A stretch of DNA of 64,000 bases from the NCBI GenBank assembly GCA_963782255.1, contig CAWAIS010000001.1:3782001-3846000 (forward strand), written 5' to 3'. The translations under genes were made by a program, and so were the position numbers. Numbering within the stretch: position 1 is the stretch's first letter; each line of letters starts with the position of its first letter. The notes beneath the pieces are model-generated. The model was given only the letters and a program-made list of their open reading frames with translations. It made no database searches and was not told the origin of the DNA. Of the stretch, positions 15,857-24,423 are shown piece by piece. The stretch comes from Roseiarcus sp963782255. GTDB taxonomy: Bacteria; Pseudomonadota; Alphaproteobacteria; Rhizobiales; Beijerinckiaceae.

Positions 15857-16702
15857 CCGACGCCGCGCGTCCCGCCTCGCAGCGCCGCTTCCCCTCGCCT
15901 CCAGCCGCACGCCGGAGCAGGAACGTGACGTCCTCCCGACGTCCGCACAGGCTCTCCAGCCGCCGAGCCCATCCCCGTCGCCCTCATCCGCGCCCGACAA
16001 GAAGCCCGTCGTCTCGGCTCCCGACGATGAAACCGACCGCCTTCCGCCACCGCCCCCAAATCGGCGATCCGACCGCGATCCTCAAATCCCCATAGGCCGC
16101 GCTCGGTCAAACAGCGCCCTTCCTCCCCGCGGTTTCCTCCTTACGAGGCTTTCAAACGCCGGCCCCCGCGTCTCGCACGACCGTCCGAAAGGGCCGGCGT
16201 CTGAAACCCTTCAGTAAAGCTGCCGTTGCAGATCGCGTCCGTGGACCGGAACAGGTGGACAGGAAGCGGGCCTTCTTCCATATGGTTTCGGCACCTCCTA
16301 ACCCATCGATGCCATTAAGGGCGGGTCGCGGAGCAAAAAGTCTTGACTGTTGCCCTACGCTGGAAGGCTGTTAGCAAGCGGTACCCAAGTCCTCCGTTGC
16401 GAGCTGCGCAAACTCGCTAAGGCATGCATTGGTCAACTCGTAGTTTTTCTCCAAGTAGCTAGGCCCCACAACTGACGAGAAGACGTCGCCGAGGGGCGCG
16501 TTCGATGTTCACCGAAGGGGAAACGTCAGGGCTGCCAACCTATTAACAGACGTTGACGGGGTATCGGCCAAGATAATGGCCATGGCCTCCCCTTGCCCCT
16601 CCTCGGCGTCCAGGAGGTCGGCGAAATGGGAAAAGCGCCGCCCGGCGGGGGCAAGGTCGGCGAGGCCATCCATGCCGAAGCCCCCCCCGCAGAACCCGAA
16701 CG
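15857..16702. other. IS91 right end and gene-free stretch
   Basis: The first part (to about 16210) is the noncoding right end of the IS91-like element and contains an inverted repeat, TTTCAAACGCCGGCCC (16150-16165) against its near-complement at 16191-16207, a plausible origin/terminus hairpin. From 16210 to 16702 I see no credible CDS, only short frames without start signals. Confidence 0.45.
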
Positions 16703-16727
16703 GGGGGCGGGCGTAGCGCCCGCCCCC
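16703..16727 (-). terminator. strong hairpin after the GYD gene
   Basis: GGGGGCGGGCG, TAG loop, CGCCCGCCCCC: an 11-bp perfect GC stem with a 3-base loop, 34 bases beyond the stop of the minus-strand GYD gene. There is no clear T-run, so it may be a stability hairpin or a factor-assisted terminator. Confidence 0.5.
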
Positions 16728-16760
16728 TTCATGCCTTCGGCAATCCGCCCGCCCGTCGTC

Positions 16761-17054
16761 CTAAACGACTTTGTCCATGATCGGCGCGAGCTCCGCCGCC
16801 GAGTAGGCGCGCAGGGTTTGCGTGCGAATATAGCCGAGCTTCCCGACGCTCATCGCCAGCGCGGTCGCCGCGGCGTCGTCCGGCGCTTCGATGATCGAGA
16901 CGACGTCGTATTGTCCCTGCGTCCACCAGATGTCCTTCATCGTGCAGCCAAGTTTTGCAGCGAGCTCCTTGTAATGGCTCGCGCGATTGGCTGTGTCCTT
17001 GACGTTCTTGACGCCCTGTTCGGTGAAATTGATCAGCGTGACATAGGTCGCCAT
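16761..17054 (-). CDS. GYD-domain protein
   Basis: A 97-residue GYD-domain protein: MATYVTLINFTEQGVKNVKD, then MKDIWWTQGQYDVVSIIEAP with the GxYDVV signature, and LGYIRTQTLRAYS at the end. GYD proteins are small alpha/beta (ferredoxin-like) proteins of unknown biochemical role, common in alphaproteobacteria. A paralogue lies at 42456-42749. On this strand the gene is preceded by an antitoxin relic at 18497-18571, with an IS5 element inserted between. The second locus shows the same order without the IS. Confidence 0.85.
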   Translation of the reverse strand: MATYVTLINFTEQGVKNVKDTANRASHYKELAAKLGCTMKDIWWTQGQYDVVSIIEAPDDAAATALAMSVGKLGYIRTQTLRAYSAAELAPIMDKVV

Positions 17055-17227
17055 GGCGTTTCCTTTCGCTTCTAGGTGCTTGCGCCTCCCCGTTTCTGCC
17101 CGACGGCGTTGGCACCGCTTCTTAGTTTTGCGACCTTTAGACGCTCAGGCGTCTTGCGCATTGATCGACATCAACCCGCGCTCGTCTTTTCTCACCGTGA
17201 GGGGCGCAACCCGCGAACCCGAACCTG

Positions 17228-18167
17228 AGAGTCTGTCCGGAAACATCATGTGGGATTGCATAGTTTTCGCAGCATGAGGCGGATGGAAGCGAGGCGGAGG
17301 AACGCGAGCGCCTTGCGGTTGAGGCATTCCCAGTCCTTGGCCAGCCGTCGGCAGCGGCCGAGCCAGGCAAAGGTGCGTTCGCCGATCCAGCGCTTGGGCA
17401 GGACGACGAAGGCCTTGGCCTGATCCGATCGCTTGACGATCTCGACCTTCACGCGCGCCAGAGTTCGTCCGATGGCGGTCTGAAATTGCGGCCCTCGATA
17501 GCCGCCGTCGGCAAAGAGCCTGGTCAGGAACGGAAAGGCGCCGAACAAGGTCGCCATCAGCGCCGCGCCGCCGTCGCGGTCCTGGATGTCGGCGGCGTGG
17601 ACGATCGCATGCATCAACAGGCCCTGCGTATCGACGAGGATGTGGCGCTTTTTGCCCATGATTTTCTTGCCGGCGTCGTAACCCGCCGGATCGATGCAGG
17701 TCCCCCTTTTTCCGCGCTCTTGACGCTCTGGCTGTCGATGATCGCGGCGGTCGGGCTCGCCTCGCGAGCGGCCGCTTCGCGACACTTCACGTAGAGCGCG
17801 TCGTGGATGCGATCGAGCGTGCCGTCCCAACTCCAGCGATCGAAGTAATCGTAAAGCGTCGAACGCGGCGGCAGGTCCTTCGGCACGGCGCGCCATTGGC
17901 AGCCGGTGCTCAGGACATACATCAGGCCGTTGACGACCTCGCGCTCATCGACATGACGTCGGTTGCCGCCGCGCTTGGCCGGTGGAATGAACGGCTCGAC
18001 ATGCGCCCATTCCGCGTCGGTCAGATCGCTCGGATAGCGCAGCCGACTGCGGTCGTAGCGAGCGCGATTTTCGTTGGTCCACATCAGCGACCCCCCCAAG
18101 CGATTCGGGCCGCCTTCCTTAAATCATAAGCGATTCCAACAATTCGTTAAGTTCCCGGACGGGCTCT
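17228..18167. mobile_element. IS5-family element (IS427-like)
   Basis: About 940 bp with imperfect terminal inverted repeats AGAGTCTGTCCGG (17228-17240) and CCGGACGGGCTCT (18155-18167), carrying one two-frame transposase on the minus strand. Size and frameshift layout match the IS427 group of the IS5 family. It lies between the antitoxin relic and the GYD gene. Confidence 0.8.
17246..18084 (-). CDS. IS5-family transposase in two frames (-1 frameshift)
   Basis: Frame one starts MWTNENRARYDRSRLRYPSD at 18084 and reaches the first DDE aspartate (AAIIDSQSVKSAEKGG). The rest of the enzyme (IDPAGYDAGKKIMGKKRHIL, LFADGGYRGPQF, RWIGERTFAWLGRCRRLAKD) continues in the -1 frame to 17246. The switch falls at an A5G5 run (minus strand, 17711-17702). 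IS427-type elements commonly use programmed -1 frameshifting at such runs, so the gene is probably functional rather than broken. All core motifs are present. Confidence 0.8.
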
Positions 18168-18735
18168 GAGGGACCAGTACATATTCGAGGCGTTCTATCG
18201 CTTCCAGCTGACGACGCAGCTTGCGATTACGCCCAACATGTCGCCAACGGCGAGGCGATCTGGTTAAGACAACCTAAAACCGCGGTTGCAGGCGACCGCC
18301 CGGACGCCGACACGCCATTCTCGCCGCATTCCTTTCCTCAGGCGTATTCTATGCCGCGACTCAGAACGTGATCCGCGCCCGCAGACTGGTGACCCAAAGC
18401 GAGCCGGTGTTCGGACAGAGGGTGGGATGCAGGATCCACTGTGCGCACTCCAGCCATTCCGTCGGGTACCAAACGTTTGATTTTGACCACGAGCTCCCCG
18501 CCCGCCTCAAGCTGAGCGAGTCGCGGGATCACGTCGCTATAGCTCTCCGCAGGCTGGCGCATGGCCCGCAGGCGTCGGCGACGGCCGTCTCGACGTGGAT
18601 GAGGCATTGCCGCCCTAACGCTGCACGGGCATGAGCGGCGCGCCCTTGGGCAGCGTCGAGCATATGGGGACGTCTGTCCGGCCGCAAGATTTTCGAACGT
18701 TGAAAAGGCCGACGTTTAGCCGCTTCTCCTGAGCC
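18168..18735. other. gene-poor stretch with antitoxin relic
   Basis: Between the IS5 end and the small ORF at 18736 no complete gene is visible. The only recognisable part is the antitoxin remnant at 18497-18571. Overlapping ORFs here are short and lack start signals. Confidence 0.5.
18497..18571 (-). pseudogene. antitoxin-like remnant (MRQPAESYSDV motif)
   Basis: Twenty-five codons (LRAMRQPAESYSDVIPRLAQ and on) match the C-terminal motif of small antitoxin-like proteins that end in RxPGESYSDVIxRLA. The same motif is in the broken gene at 42159-42374 (LKTMRRPGERYSDVILRLAR). The upstream half is not recognisable and no toxin gene is nearby. Confidence 0.5.
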
Positions 18736-18900
18736 TCACCCCAGCCCGCCACCATTTTGCGGTCCCGAATCGCCGCGGCGTCTCTCGCTGTCGTACAGCT
18801 CGGGGAATGACTCGCCGGTGGCGGCTTCGTAGGCGTCCAGAAACAAAGCGAGGTGCTCGCGTTCTTTCTCGCGTTTGCCGAGTTCCGAATCGCTCACCAT
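18736..18900 (-). CDS. small hydrophilic hypothetical protein
   Basis: A 54-residue ORF starting at the ATG at 18900: MVSDSELGKREKEREHLALF, then LDAYEAATGESFPELYDSER and a Gly-rich tail. The middle looks like a charged amphipathic helix and has normal protein composition, unlike the longer frame in which it sits. I do not recognise it. It could also be the tail of a decayed gene. Confidence 0.35.
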   Translation of the reverse strand: MVSDSELGKREKEREHLALFLDAYEAATGESFPELYDSERRRGDSGPQNGGGLG

Positions 18901-18996
18901 TTGACCACTCTCGCCGCGCGTTACCCCATTGCATACCCCGGCAATTTTGCTCTCGTATCGTCCTTCGGAAACCCGCCCCGAAGCCTTTGATTTGAT

Positions 18997-19048
18997 TGGC
19001 GCGCGCGAAGAGATTCGAACTCCTGACCCCCAAATTCGTAGTCTGATC
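18997..19048 (-). tRNA. truncated tRNA-Arg(ACG) 3' half (attachment-site scar)
   Basis: The minus strand reads CAGACTACGAATTTG, then GGGTC, a T-arm with GTTCGAATC and a CGCGCGCCA end. This is the anticodon arm, T-arm and CCA end of an alphaproteobacterial tRNA-Arg(ACG). The 5' half is missing and the anticodon stem has mismatches, so it is not functional. It lies 318 bp before the DUF3489-DUF2924-recombinase module. Confidence 0.6.
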
Positions 19049-19365
19049 TGACTTGTCGATCCGGCGGTGAGCGCGGGCGCGCGAAGAGGAGGGGGCAAAC
19101 GGGGTAGTGGCGGACGTGTCGGCGCGATGATTGCGGCTCGATGATCCGAACGAGCCAGGAGCGCATTGCCAAATTCATTAACCCACCCGCTCGAACGCCG
19201 AGAAAGGACTGGCGTTCGGTTCGAAAGAGAGCGTGTGTAGAGACGACAGCCGGGCGGAAGGAGCCGCACGGTTGACCCTATGCTCCGGCGTTCGCGCTGA
19301 ACCGGGGCTCGTGTCAGTGAGGGGCCTGGATTGGCCGGCCCCATCAAGACGCGAAGGGTCTATCC
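19049..19365. other. spacer before the recombinase module
   Basis: 317 bp between the tRNA-Arg fragment and the DUF3489 gene. I see no credible CDS. The last part should hold the promoter of the module, but no clear -35/-10 pair stands out. Confidence 0.4.
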
Positions 19366-20078
19366 ATGTCCATCAAGCTCACCGACACGCAGCTCATGAT
19401 GCTGAGCGCCGCTGCGCAGCGCAACGATCGTTGTATTGTCGCCGCGCCGAACCTGAAAGTCGCTGCGGCGCAAAAGATCGCTAGCAAACTGATCGGCGCC
19501 GGCCTCGTAAAGGAGATCAGGGCGAAGGCCGGAGCGCCTGTCTGGCGGCGCGATGACGAGGCCGGGCTGTCCTATGCGCTGAAACTGACCGCCGCAGGGG
19601 CGAAGGCGACCGCGATCGACGAGAGCGCGGAACCCGCACATGTCGCCGACGACGGCGACTTGCGAGAGGACGTCGAGCCGGCGCGCTCGTCATCACAGGA
19701 GCATTCGGCCTCTGATCCTTCATCGGCGGGAGAGAACGGGACTGCGCCCCGGCGCTCATCCTCTCCGCGAGGCGGGACGAAGCTGGCGGAGGTCGTCGAA
19801 CTGCTTCAAAGGGATCGCGGCGCGACGATTAACGAATTGATCGAAGTGACGGGGTGGCTTTCACGACACGCGCAGCGCTGACCGGCCTGCGCAAGCGCGG
19901 CTTCGCGACGGCAATCGATCGGTCTGACAAAGAGCGCGGATCGATCTATCGTGTCGAAAGGGGTCCTGCCGCCGAAGGCAGCGCAGCCGCCCACTCCGAC
20001 GTAGCGCAGGCCGACGTCGCGTCGCTCTCGAAGAAGAAGCGTCGCGAGGCGAAGCCCAAAGCGCGTCGAGCGGCCTGA
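19366..20078 (+). pseudogene. DUF3489-type protein, frameshifted
   Basis: The first frame (171 codons from ATG 19366) starts MSIKLTDTQLMMLSAAAQRN, has VWRRDDEAGLSYALKLTAAG, a low-complexity Ser/Pro/Glu linker and the start of the C-terminal domain (TKLAEVVELLQRDRGATINE, TGWL). The domain continues in another frame from about 19857 (TRAALTGLRKRGFATAIDRS, GSIYRV) to 20078. A single-base change near 19857-19863 causes the break. DUF3489 proteins are small wHTH-like proteins next to DUF2924 and serine recombinase genes in many alphaproteobacterial elements. The stop overlaps the next ATG. Confidence 0.75.
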
Positions 20079-20801
20079 TGGCGATGCGCCGACTTTCGGG
20101 AGACGTCGGCGAGACATCGCCGCCGTCGGCGCCGCGATCGGACAACGCAGGGTCGGTCGAGCACGTGATCGCCGGCCTCGCCGATCTCGACGCAAATGGG
20201 CTTCGACTGCAATGGCGCAATCATTTGGGCGGGACCCCTCCCACCCATTTGCCGCGTTGGCTGCTCCTGAGAAGTCTTGGCGTATCAGATCCAGGTCGCC
20301 GCACTCGGCGGTCCCGACAAAGCGACGCTGCGCGTCATTCGCCAACTGAAAGGCCGAACTTTCGACTCCGCCGAAAGCGGTCCGTTTGAAGCCCGCATCC
20401 CCTCGACCCGGGAAGGGACCACTCTCAGAGCGGGAGCGCTGTTGGTCCGCGAGTGGAAGGGCAAGTTGGAAAGGGTGACGGTCCTGGAAAAGGGCTTCGC
20501 CTGGAACGGCACGTCCTATGCCAGCCTTTCGCAGATCGCCAAGGCGATGACCGGCACAGCCTGGAACGGCCACCGCTTCTTCGGCTTGCGAACGGCGACG
20601 TCCGCCCGCGCTGCGCAAGCGCGCCGCGGGCTGGTGAGCAAGGCGACCGCCAGGCCGGATGTCGCGTCGGACGGACCTACGGCAAGCAAACAGGTCGGTC
20701 ATCGCTGCTCTTTACCAAGCGATGCGATCGCTTCAGCTGCGGGGAGCGAGGTCTCGCATGACCGAGGACGCCGTCGCAACGACACGGCGGCTGCGTCATG
20801 A
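20078..20801 (+). pseudogene. DUF2924-type protein, frameshifted
   Basis: The ATG at 20078 overlaps the DUF3489 stop. The first part (IAGLADLDANGLRLQWRNHL, PTHLPRWLLLRSL) is the DUF2924 N-terminus. The rest (AYQIQVAALGGPDKATLRVI, GALLVREWKGKLERVTVLEK, GFAWNGTSYASLSQIAKAMT, GTAWNGHRFFGL) continues in the next frame after an extra T near 20277. It ends at 20801, overlapping the recombinase ATG by four bases. DUF2924 proteins accompany serine recombinases of integrative elements; their role is not established. The frameshift may be real or a base-call error. Confidence 0.75.
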
Positions 20802-22483
20802 AGCCCGCGAATCCCAAGGCGAGCTTGCGCTGCGCCGTCTATACCCGCGTCTCGACGGAGCACGGTTTGGAGCAGGAGTTCAACTCGCTCGACAACCAGC
20901 GGGAAGCATCAGAGGCCTACATCAAGAGCCAGGCCCACGAAGGCTGGAGGCTGATGCGGGACCGCTACGATGACGGCGGCTTCTCCGGCGGGTCAATGGA
21001 CAGGCCCGCTCTCATGAGGCTGCGGGATGCCGTTCGCGCGAGACGGATCGACGTCATCGTCGTCTACAAGGTCGACCGGCTGACCCGATCGCTCGCCGAC
21101 TTCGCCAAGCTGGTCGAGCTCTTCGACGAGCATCAGGTGTCCTTCGTCTCGGTTACCCAGGCGTTCAACACCACGACCAGCATGGGGCGGCTGACATTAA
21201 ACGTCCTCCTGTCGTTCGCCCAGTTCGAGCGGGAAGTCACAGGCGAACGCATCCGGGACAAGATCGCCGCCTCCAAGAAGAAGGGCATCTGGATGGGCGG
21301 CGTGGTTGCGCTCGGCTACCGGGTCGAGAGCCGGGCGCTCCATGTCGTCGAAGAGCATGCCGCGTTCGTGCGCGATCTCTTTCGACGCTATCTCGAGATC
21401 GGAAGCGTCGTGCGGCTTAAGGCTGCTCTGGACGAGGAGAACATCCGGCTGCCCATTCGAACCGACGGCAGAGGCAAGATGACGGGCGGCGGGCTGATCA
21501 GTCGAGGGCATCTCTACAAGATCCTGTCGAATCCGATCTATGTCGGGCGGCTGACCCACAAGGACCAGGTTCACGAAGGCCTTCATGACCCGATTGTCGA
21601 TCATGAGACCTGGGAGCGAGTCCAACGCTTGCTCGCGGAGCATGCCCAGCACAGAGCAGGCTCGCGTCAAGACTCCGACGCCCTCCTTGCCGGCAAGCTC
21701 TTTGACGATCGCGGCAACCGGATGAGCCCGAGCCACGCGACCAAGAGCGGACGTCGATACCGCTACTATGTCTCGCAGGCGATCTTACAGGGTCGCCAGC
21801 AAGATGCGGGGTCACTCAGTCGCGTCCCGGCGATGGAGATCGAACGACGGGTCGTCGAGGCGCTGCGAGGCGCCGCGCCCTCGGATCATCTGGAGCCTTC
21901 GAGCGGAAGGCAGAGCATTCAGCGAGTCTCCAGACATCCCAGTCCCGAGGTCGCCGCTATCAGCATCGACGCCGCCGCGAGCGCCTCGTCGTCCCGCGCC
22001 TTCGACCTCGACCCGCGTGCGGCCGTCGGGCGCGTCACGATCCGTCGCACGACATTGGAGATTCAGTTGGCCGAAGGGATGACCAGAGACGCTCCGGATC
22101 GCGTCCTGGTGATTCCCTGGACGCCGCCGTCCCCCTATCGACGGCGCGAGATCATTCAGGGGGAAGGCGAGCAACCCGCTGTGGTGCGCCCGATGCGAAC
22201 CAAAGCGCGCGCGGTTCTCATCGATGCCCTCCGCGACGCCCATCGCTGGCTTGACGAACTGACGACAAATTCGAGCCACACGATCGAGTCCATCGCTGCC
22301 CGCGAGAAGAAGACCGAACGCTCGATCCGGATGACGATGTCGCTCGCCTTCCTTTCTCCGGCCCTCGTCAAGGCGGCGATCGACGGACGGTTGCCTCGCG
22401 GCTTTGGCGTCAAGCGCCTGATGGACCTTCCGATGGCTTGGTCGGATCAGTGGTCCGCGCTCGGTCTCGCGGCGCCCGCGTAG
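20798..22483 (+). CDS. large serine recombinase
   Basis: A 561-residue serine recombinase. The resolvase domain has the nucleophile Ser19 (AVYTRVSTEHG), DDGGFSGGSMDRPALMRL and VVYKVDRLTRSLADFAKLVE. It is followed by the recombinase domain (ALGYRVES, HLYKILSNPIYVGRLTHKDQ) and a zinc-ribbon-like region that seems degenerate (GKLFDDRGNRMSPSHATKSG, RRYRYYVSQA). A long C-terminal region includes a possible helix-turn-helix (IAAREKKTERSIRMTMSLAF). It likely integrates or excises the DNA it travels with. The gene is intact and overlaps the preceding gene by four bases, so it is translationally coupled to it. Confidence 0.9.
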   Translation: MKPANPKASLRCAVYTRVSTEHGLEQEFNSLDNQREASEAYIKSQAHEGWRLMRDRYDDGGFSGGSMDRPALMRLRDAVRARRIDVIVVYKVDRLTRSLADFAKLVELFDEHQVSFVSVTQAFNTTTSMGRLTLNVLLSFAQFEREVTGERIRDKIAASKKKGIWMGGVVALGYRVESRALHVVEEHAAFVRDLFRRYLEIGSVVRLKAALDEENIRLPIRTDGRGKMTGGGLISRGHLYKILSNPIYVGRLTHKDQVHEGLHDPIVDHETWERVQRLLAEHAQHRAGSRQDSDALLAGKLFDDRGNRMSPSHATKSGRRYRYYVSQAILQGRQQDAGSLSRVPAMEIERRVVEALRGAAPSDHLEPSSGRQSIQRVSRHPSPEVAAISIDAAASASSSRAFDLDPRAAVGRVTIRRTTLEIQLAEGMTRDAPDRVLVIPWTPPSPYRRREIIQGEGEQPAVVRPMRTKARAVLIDALRDAHRWLDELTTNSSHTIESIAAREKKTERSIRMTMSLAFLSPALVKAAIDGRLPRGFGVKRLMDLPMAWSDQWSALGLAAPA

Positions 22484-22889
22484 AGTTGATCGAAAACCGA
22501 TCGGCTCAACCCATCACCCGCGGCCCGCGAGTCTCAATCCGACATCGGCGCCGCCGTCAGGATGGTCGCCTCGCTCGGCCCAACCAGCGCGCTTTTGGGA
22601 AACGGAATTTTGCGGCCAGAGACTCCGAGCCGCATTCCGGCACAAAAGCCGGACGACCCCGCCAAATAGCCGCCGCAGACCGTACTCGGCCACGCTAACG
22701 CTTTATAATGTCGCAGGATTGTGGAACCGGGGAAACTACCGTCGCTCGCGCGGACTACTTGGTGGAGCTGAGGGGATTCAAACCCTGATGCTCTTGGCGA
22801 TGCGCTCGTGAACTTGGGATCTTCTCCATCGAAAATCAGCAATTTCGACTCGGATTTCCGCCGCCGGCTGGAGGGCTGGTTTCGTAAAC
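22484..22889. other. spacer with tRNA-Ala fragment, no CDS
   Basis: 406 bp between the recombinase stop and the second DUF3489 fragment. No convincing gene; the long minus-strand ORF here (22534-23016) is antisense to a DUF3489 fragment and lacks family features. The tRNA-like 3' end at 22760-22788 is the only recognisable item. Confidence 0.45.
22760..22788 (-). tRNA. degenerate tRNA-Ala-like 3' end (possible attachment scar)
   Basis: The minus strand reads AGGGTTTGAATCCCCTCAGC and then TCCACCA, the T-arm, acceptor strand and CCA end of a tRNA-Ala. The T-loop has TTTGAAT instead of TTCGAAT, and nothing resembling the 5' part is present. It is a fragment, in the same orientation as the tRNA-Arg fragment at 18997. 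Confidence 0.5.
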
Positions 22890-23307
22890 CGCAGCAGGGC
22901 TGGCCAAGGAAGTCAAAGCAAAGACTGGGGCGCCGATCTGGCGTCGAGACGAGGCGACCGAACAGGCATATGCGCTCAAGCTCACTGCCGCCGGGGCGAA
23001 TGCGGTCGAGGCCCACGTAAAGATTGCATCGGAATCGGTCGGCGCGACTGTGAGCGCGCCATCGCCCGGCGATCGGCCAGCACGTCGGGCATCACGTGCT
23101 CGTTCCGACGCTCCGATGCCAGAGGAGGACGCGGCTCAGGAAAGTCGAACGTATCAGGACCTCGTCGGCGCAAGCGAACCATCCTGGAGCCCGCCCCGGG
23201 CCGGCTCGAAGCTCGATCGAATCCTCGGGATGCTCTCGACCGACAAGGGCGCAGCGCTCGAGGAACTGACCCGCGCCACAGGTTGGCTGCCTCACACGGC
23301 GCGCTTG
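22890..23307 (+). pseudogene. second DUF3489 gene, truncated at both ends
   Basis: The frame LAKEVKAKTGAPIWRRDEAT, AYALKLTAAGANAVE, a charged linker, then KLDRILGMLSTDKGAALEEL and TGWLPHTAR aligns over its length with the DUF3489 protein at 19366. The first 45 or so residues are missing and the 3' end is fused at about 23300-23307 to an IS110 fragment. No DUF2924 or recombinase follows, so this is the stump of a second copy of the module. Confidence 0.7.
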
Positions 23308-23651
23308 GCACGGCGATCGACCAACAGGCTTGCCGGATCGATCACCACGACGCGGATACCGAGCGCGATAAGACGGCGGTAGAGCCAGAAGCCTTCGTAT
23401 CCCGCTTCGTAGCAGATCATCGCGGCCGGCGAATTAAACCCGCTGACGACCAGCTTCGCCCGCGCTCGATCGATCAACGCCAGCAGGGCTTCCACGTCGC
23501 CGCAGGCCATCGTATGCAGCGCGATCTTGTCAGCTAGCGGCGTGTGGATGCCAACCACACACTTTGATCGGCTCATTTCAACTGAGACGAAGATGTCGCT
23601 GCGGGTCGGCTGATCTTGCGTCGATATTGTTCCTTCATTCTCCTGGAGCAT
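23298..23651 (-). pseudogene. IS110-family transposase, N-terminal fragment
   Basis: From ATG 23651 the frame encodes SDIFVSVEMSRSKCVVGIHT, AAMICYEAGYEGFWLYRRLI and VVVIDPASLLVDRRAKRA, the first 110 or so residues of an IS110-type DEDD domain. It stops where the KTD motif should follow, at the junction with the DUF3489 stump. The remaining two thirds are gone. Confidence 0.75.
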
Positions 23652-23925
23652 CGGCCGTTCTCCTGTCACGGTGCCAAAGCCGAACCGTATCAGGCGGCGC
23701 GACTCGCCCCATAGGATCTCTACGCATTGCTGTCGTCCACTGCGTCGTCTTGGTACGGCTGAACTCTCCATAGCGATCGGAACAAAGGCCCCGCTGTTAT
23801 TGGCTCTTAAAACCCCGAGCGCCGAACCGCCGCAGATCGGGGGGCTCACCAATCAGATAAAAACAACGCAGAGGGGCCTACCGAGGTCACAGGCGGGCAT
23901 ATTGCGTTCCGTCGCGGGAGGTAGA

Positions 23926-24423
23926 ATGGAGTCAGGTCACGCCCTAATAATTCTTCGGAGCCTAATCCTTATCAGCGCTGCTAACGGGGCGCCGGTCCTG
24001 TTCGCGCGACTGCTGGGAACGCGCTTTGCACGCCCGATCGATGGGGGGATTGTGTTGCGCGACGGTCATCCTCTACTCGGTCGTTCCAAGACTTGGCGCG
24101 GCCTCGTCGCAGCTGTCGTTCTGACGGCCTGCGCCGCAGTCCTCATCGATCTCCCTTGGCAGGCGGGTGCGCTCACCGGTGCTTTCGCCATGGCGGGCGA
24201 TTGCCTCTCTTCCTTCGTCAAACGGCGATTGGCGCTCGAGGCGAGCAGCATGTCGCTTGGCCTCGATCAGGTTCCCGAATCGCTGTTTCCCGCAGTCGCC
24301 TGTAGCGTTTACCTGCCGCTTGGTCCTCGCGACGTAATCGCGATCGTCTTGGTGTTCTCCGTCGGAGTGCTGGCGATGTCGCGTCTCTTCTACGCCGTCG
24401 GCTTACGGGATCGGCCCTACTAA
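23926..24423 (+). CDS. CDP-archaeol synthase-like (CarS/DUF46) membrane protein
   Basis: A 165-residue membrane protein with about four hydrophobic segments. It has the family motif RDGHPLLGRSKTWRGLVAAV and a following GAFAMAGDCLSSFVKRRLAL block, as in CarS-type CTP-dependent cytidylyltransferases that make CDP-archaeol in archaea. Bacterial members are known but their substrate is unclear. GGGAGGT precedes the ATG at 23926; longer in-frame ORFs upstream lack such a signal. It converges on the metallophosphoesterase gene with a 4-base overlap of the 3' ends. Confidence 0.7.
   Translation: MESGHALIILRSLILISAANGAPVLFARLLGTRFARPIDGGIVLRDGHPLLGRSKTWRGLVAAVVLTACAAVLIDLPWQAGALTGAFAMAGDCLSSFVKRRLALEASSMSLGLDQVPESLFPAVACSVYLPLGPRDVIAIVLVFSVGVLAMSRLFYAVGLRDRPY

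Noticed and set aside
18736..19347. 203-codon minus-strand ORF
   Set aside because: Only its last 54 codons have protein-like composition; the rest crosses the tRNA-Arg fragment, so only the small ORF was kept.
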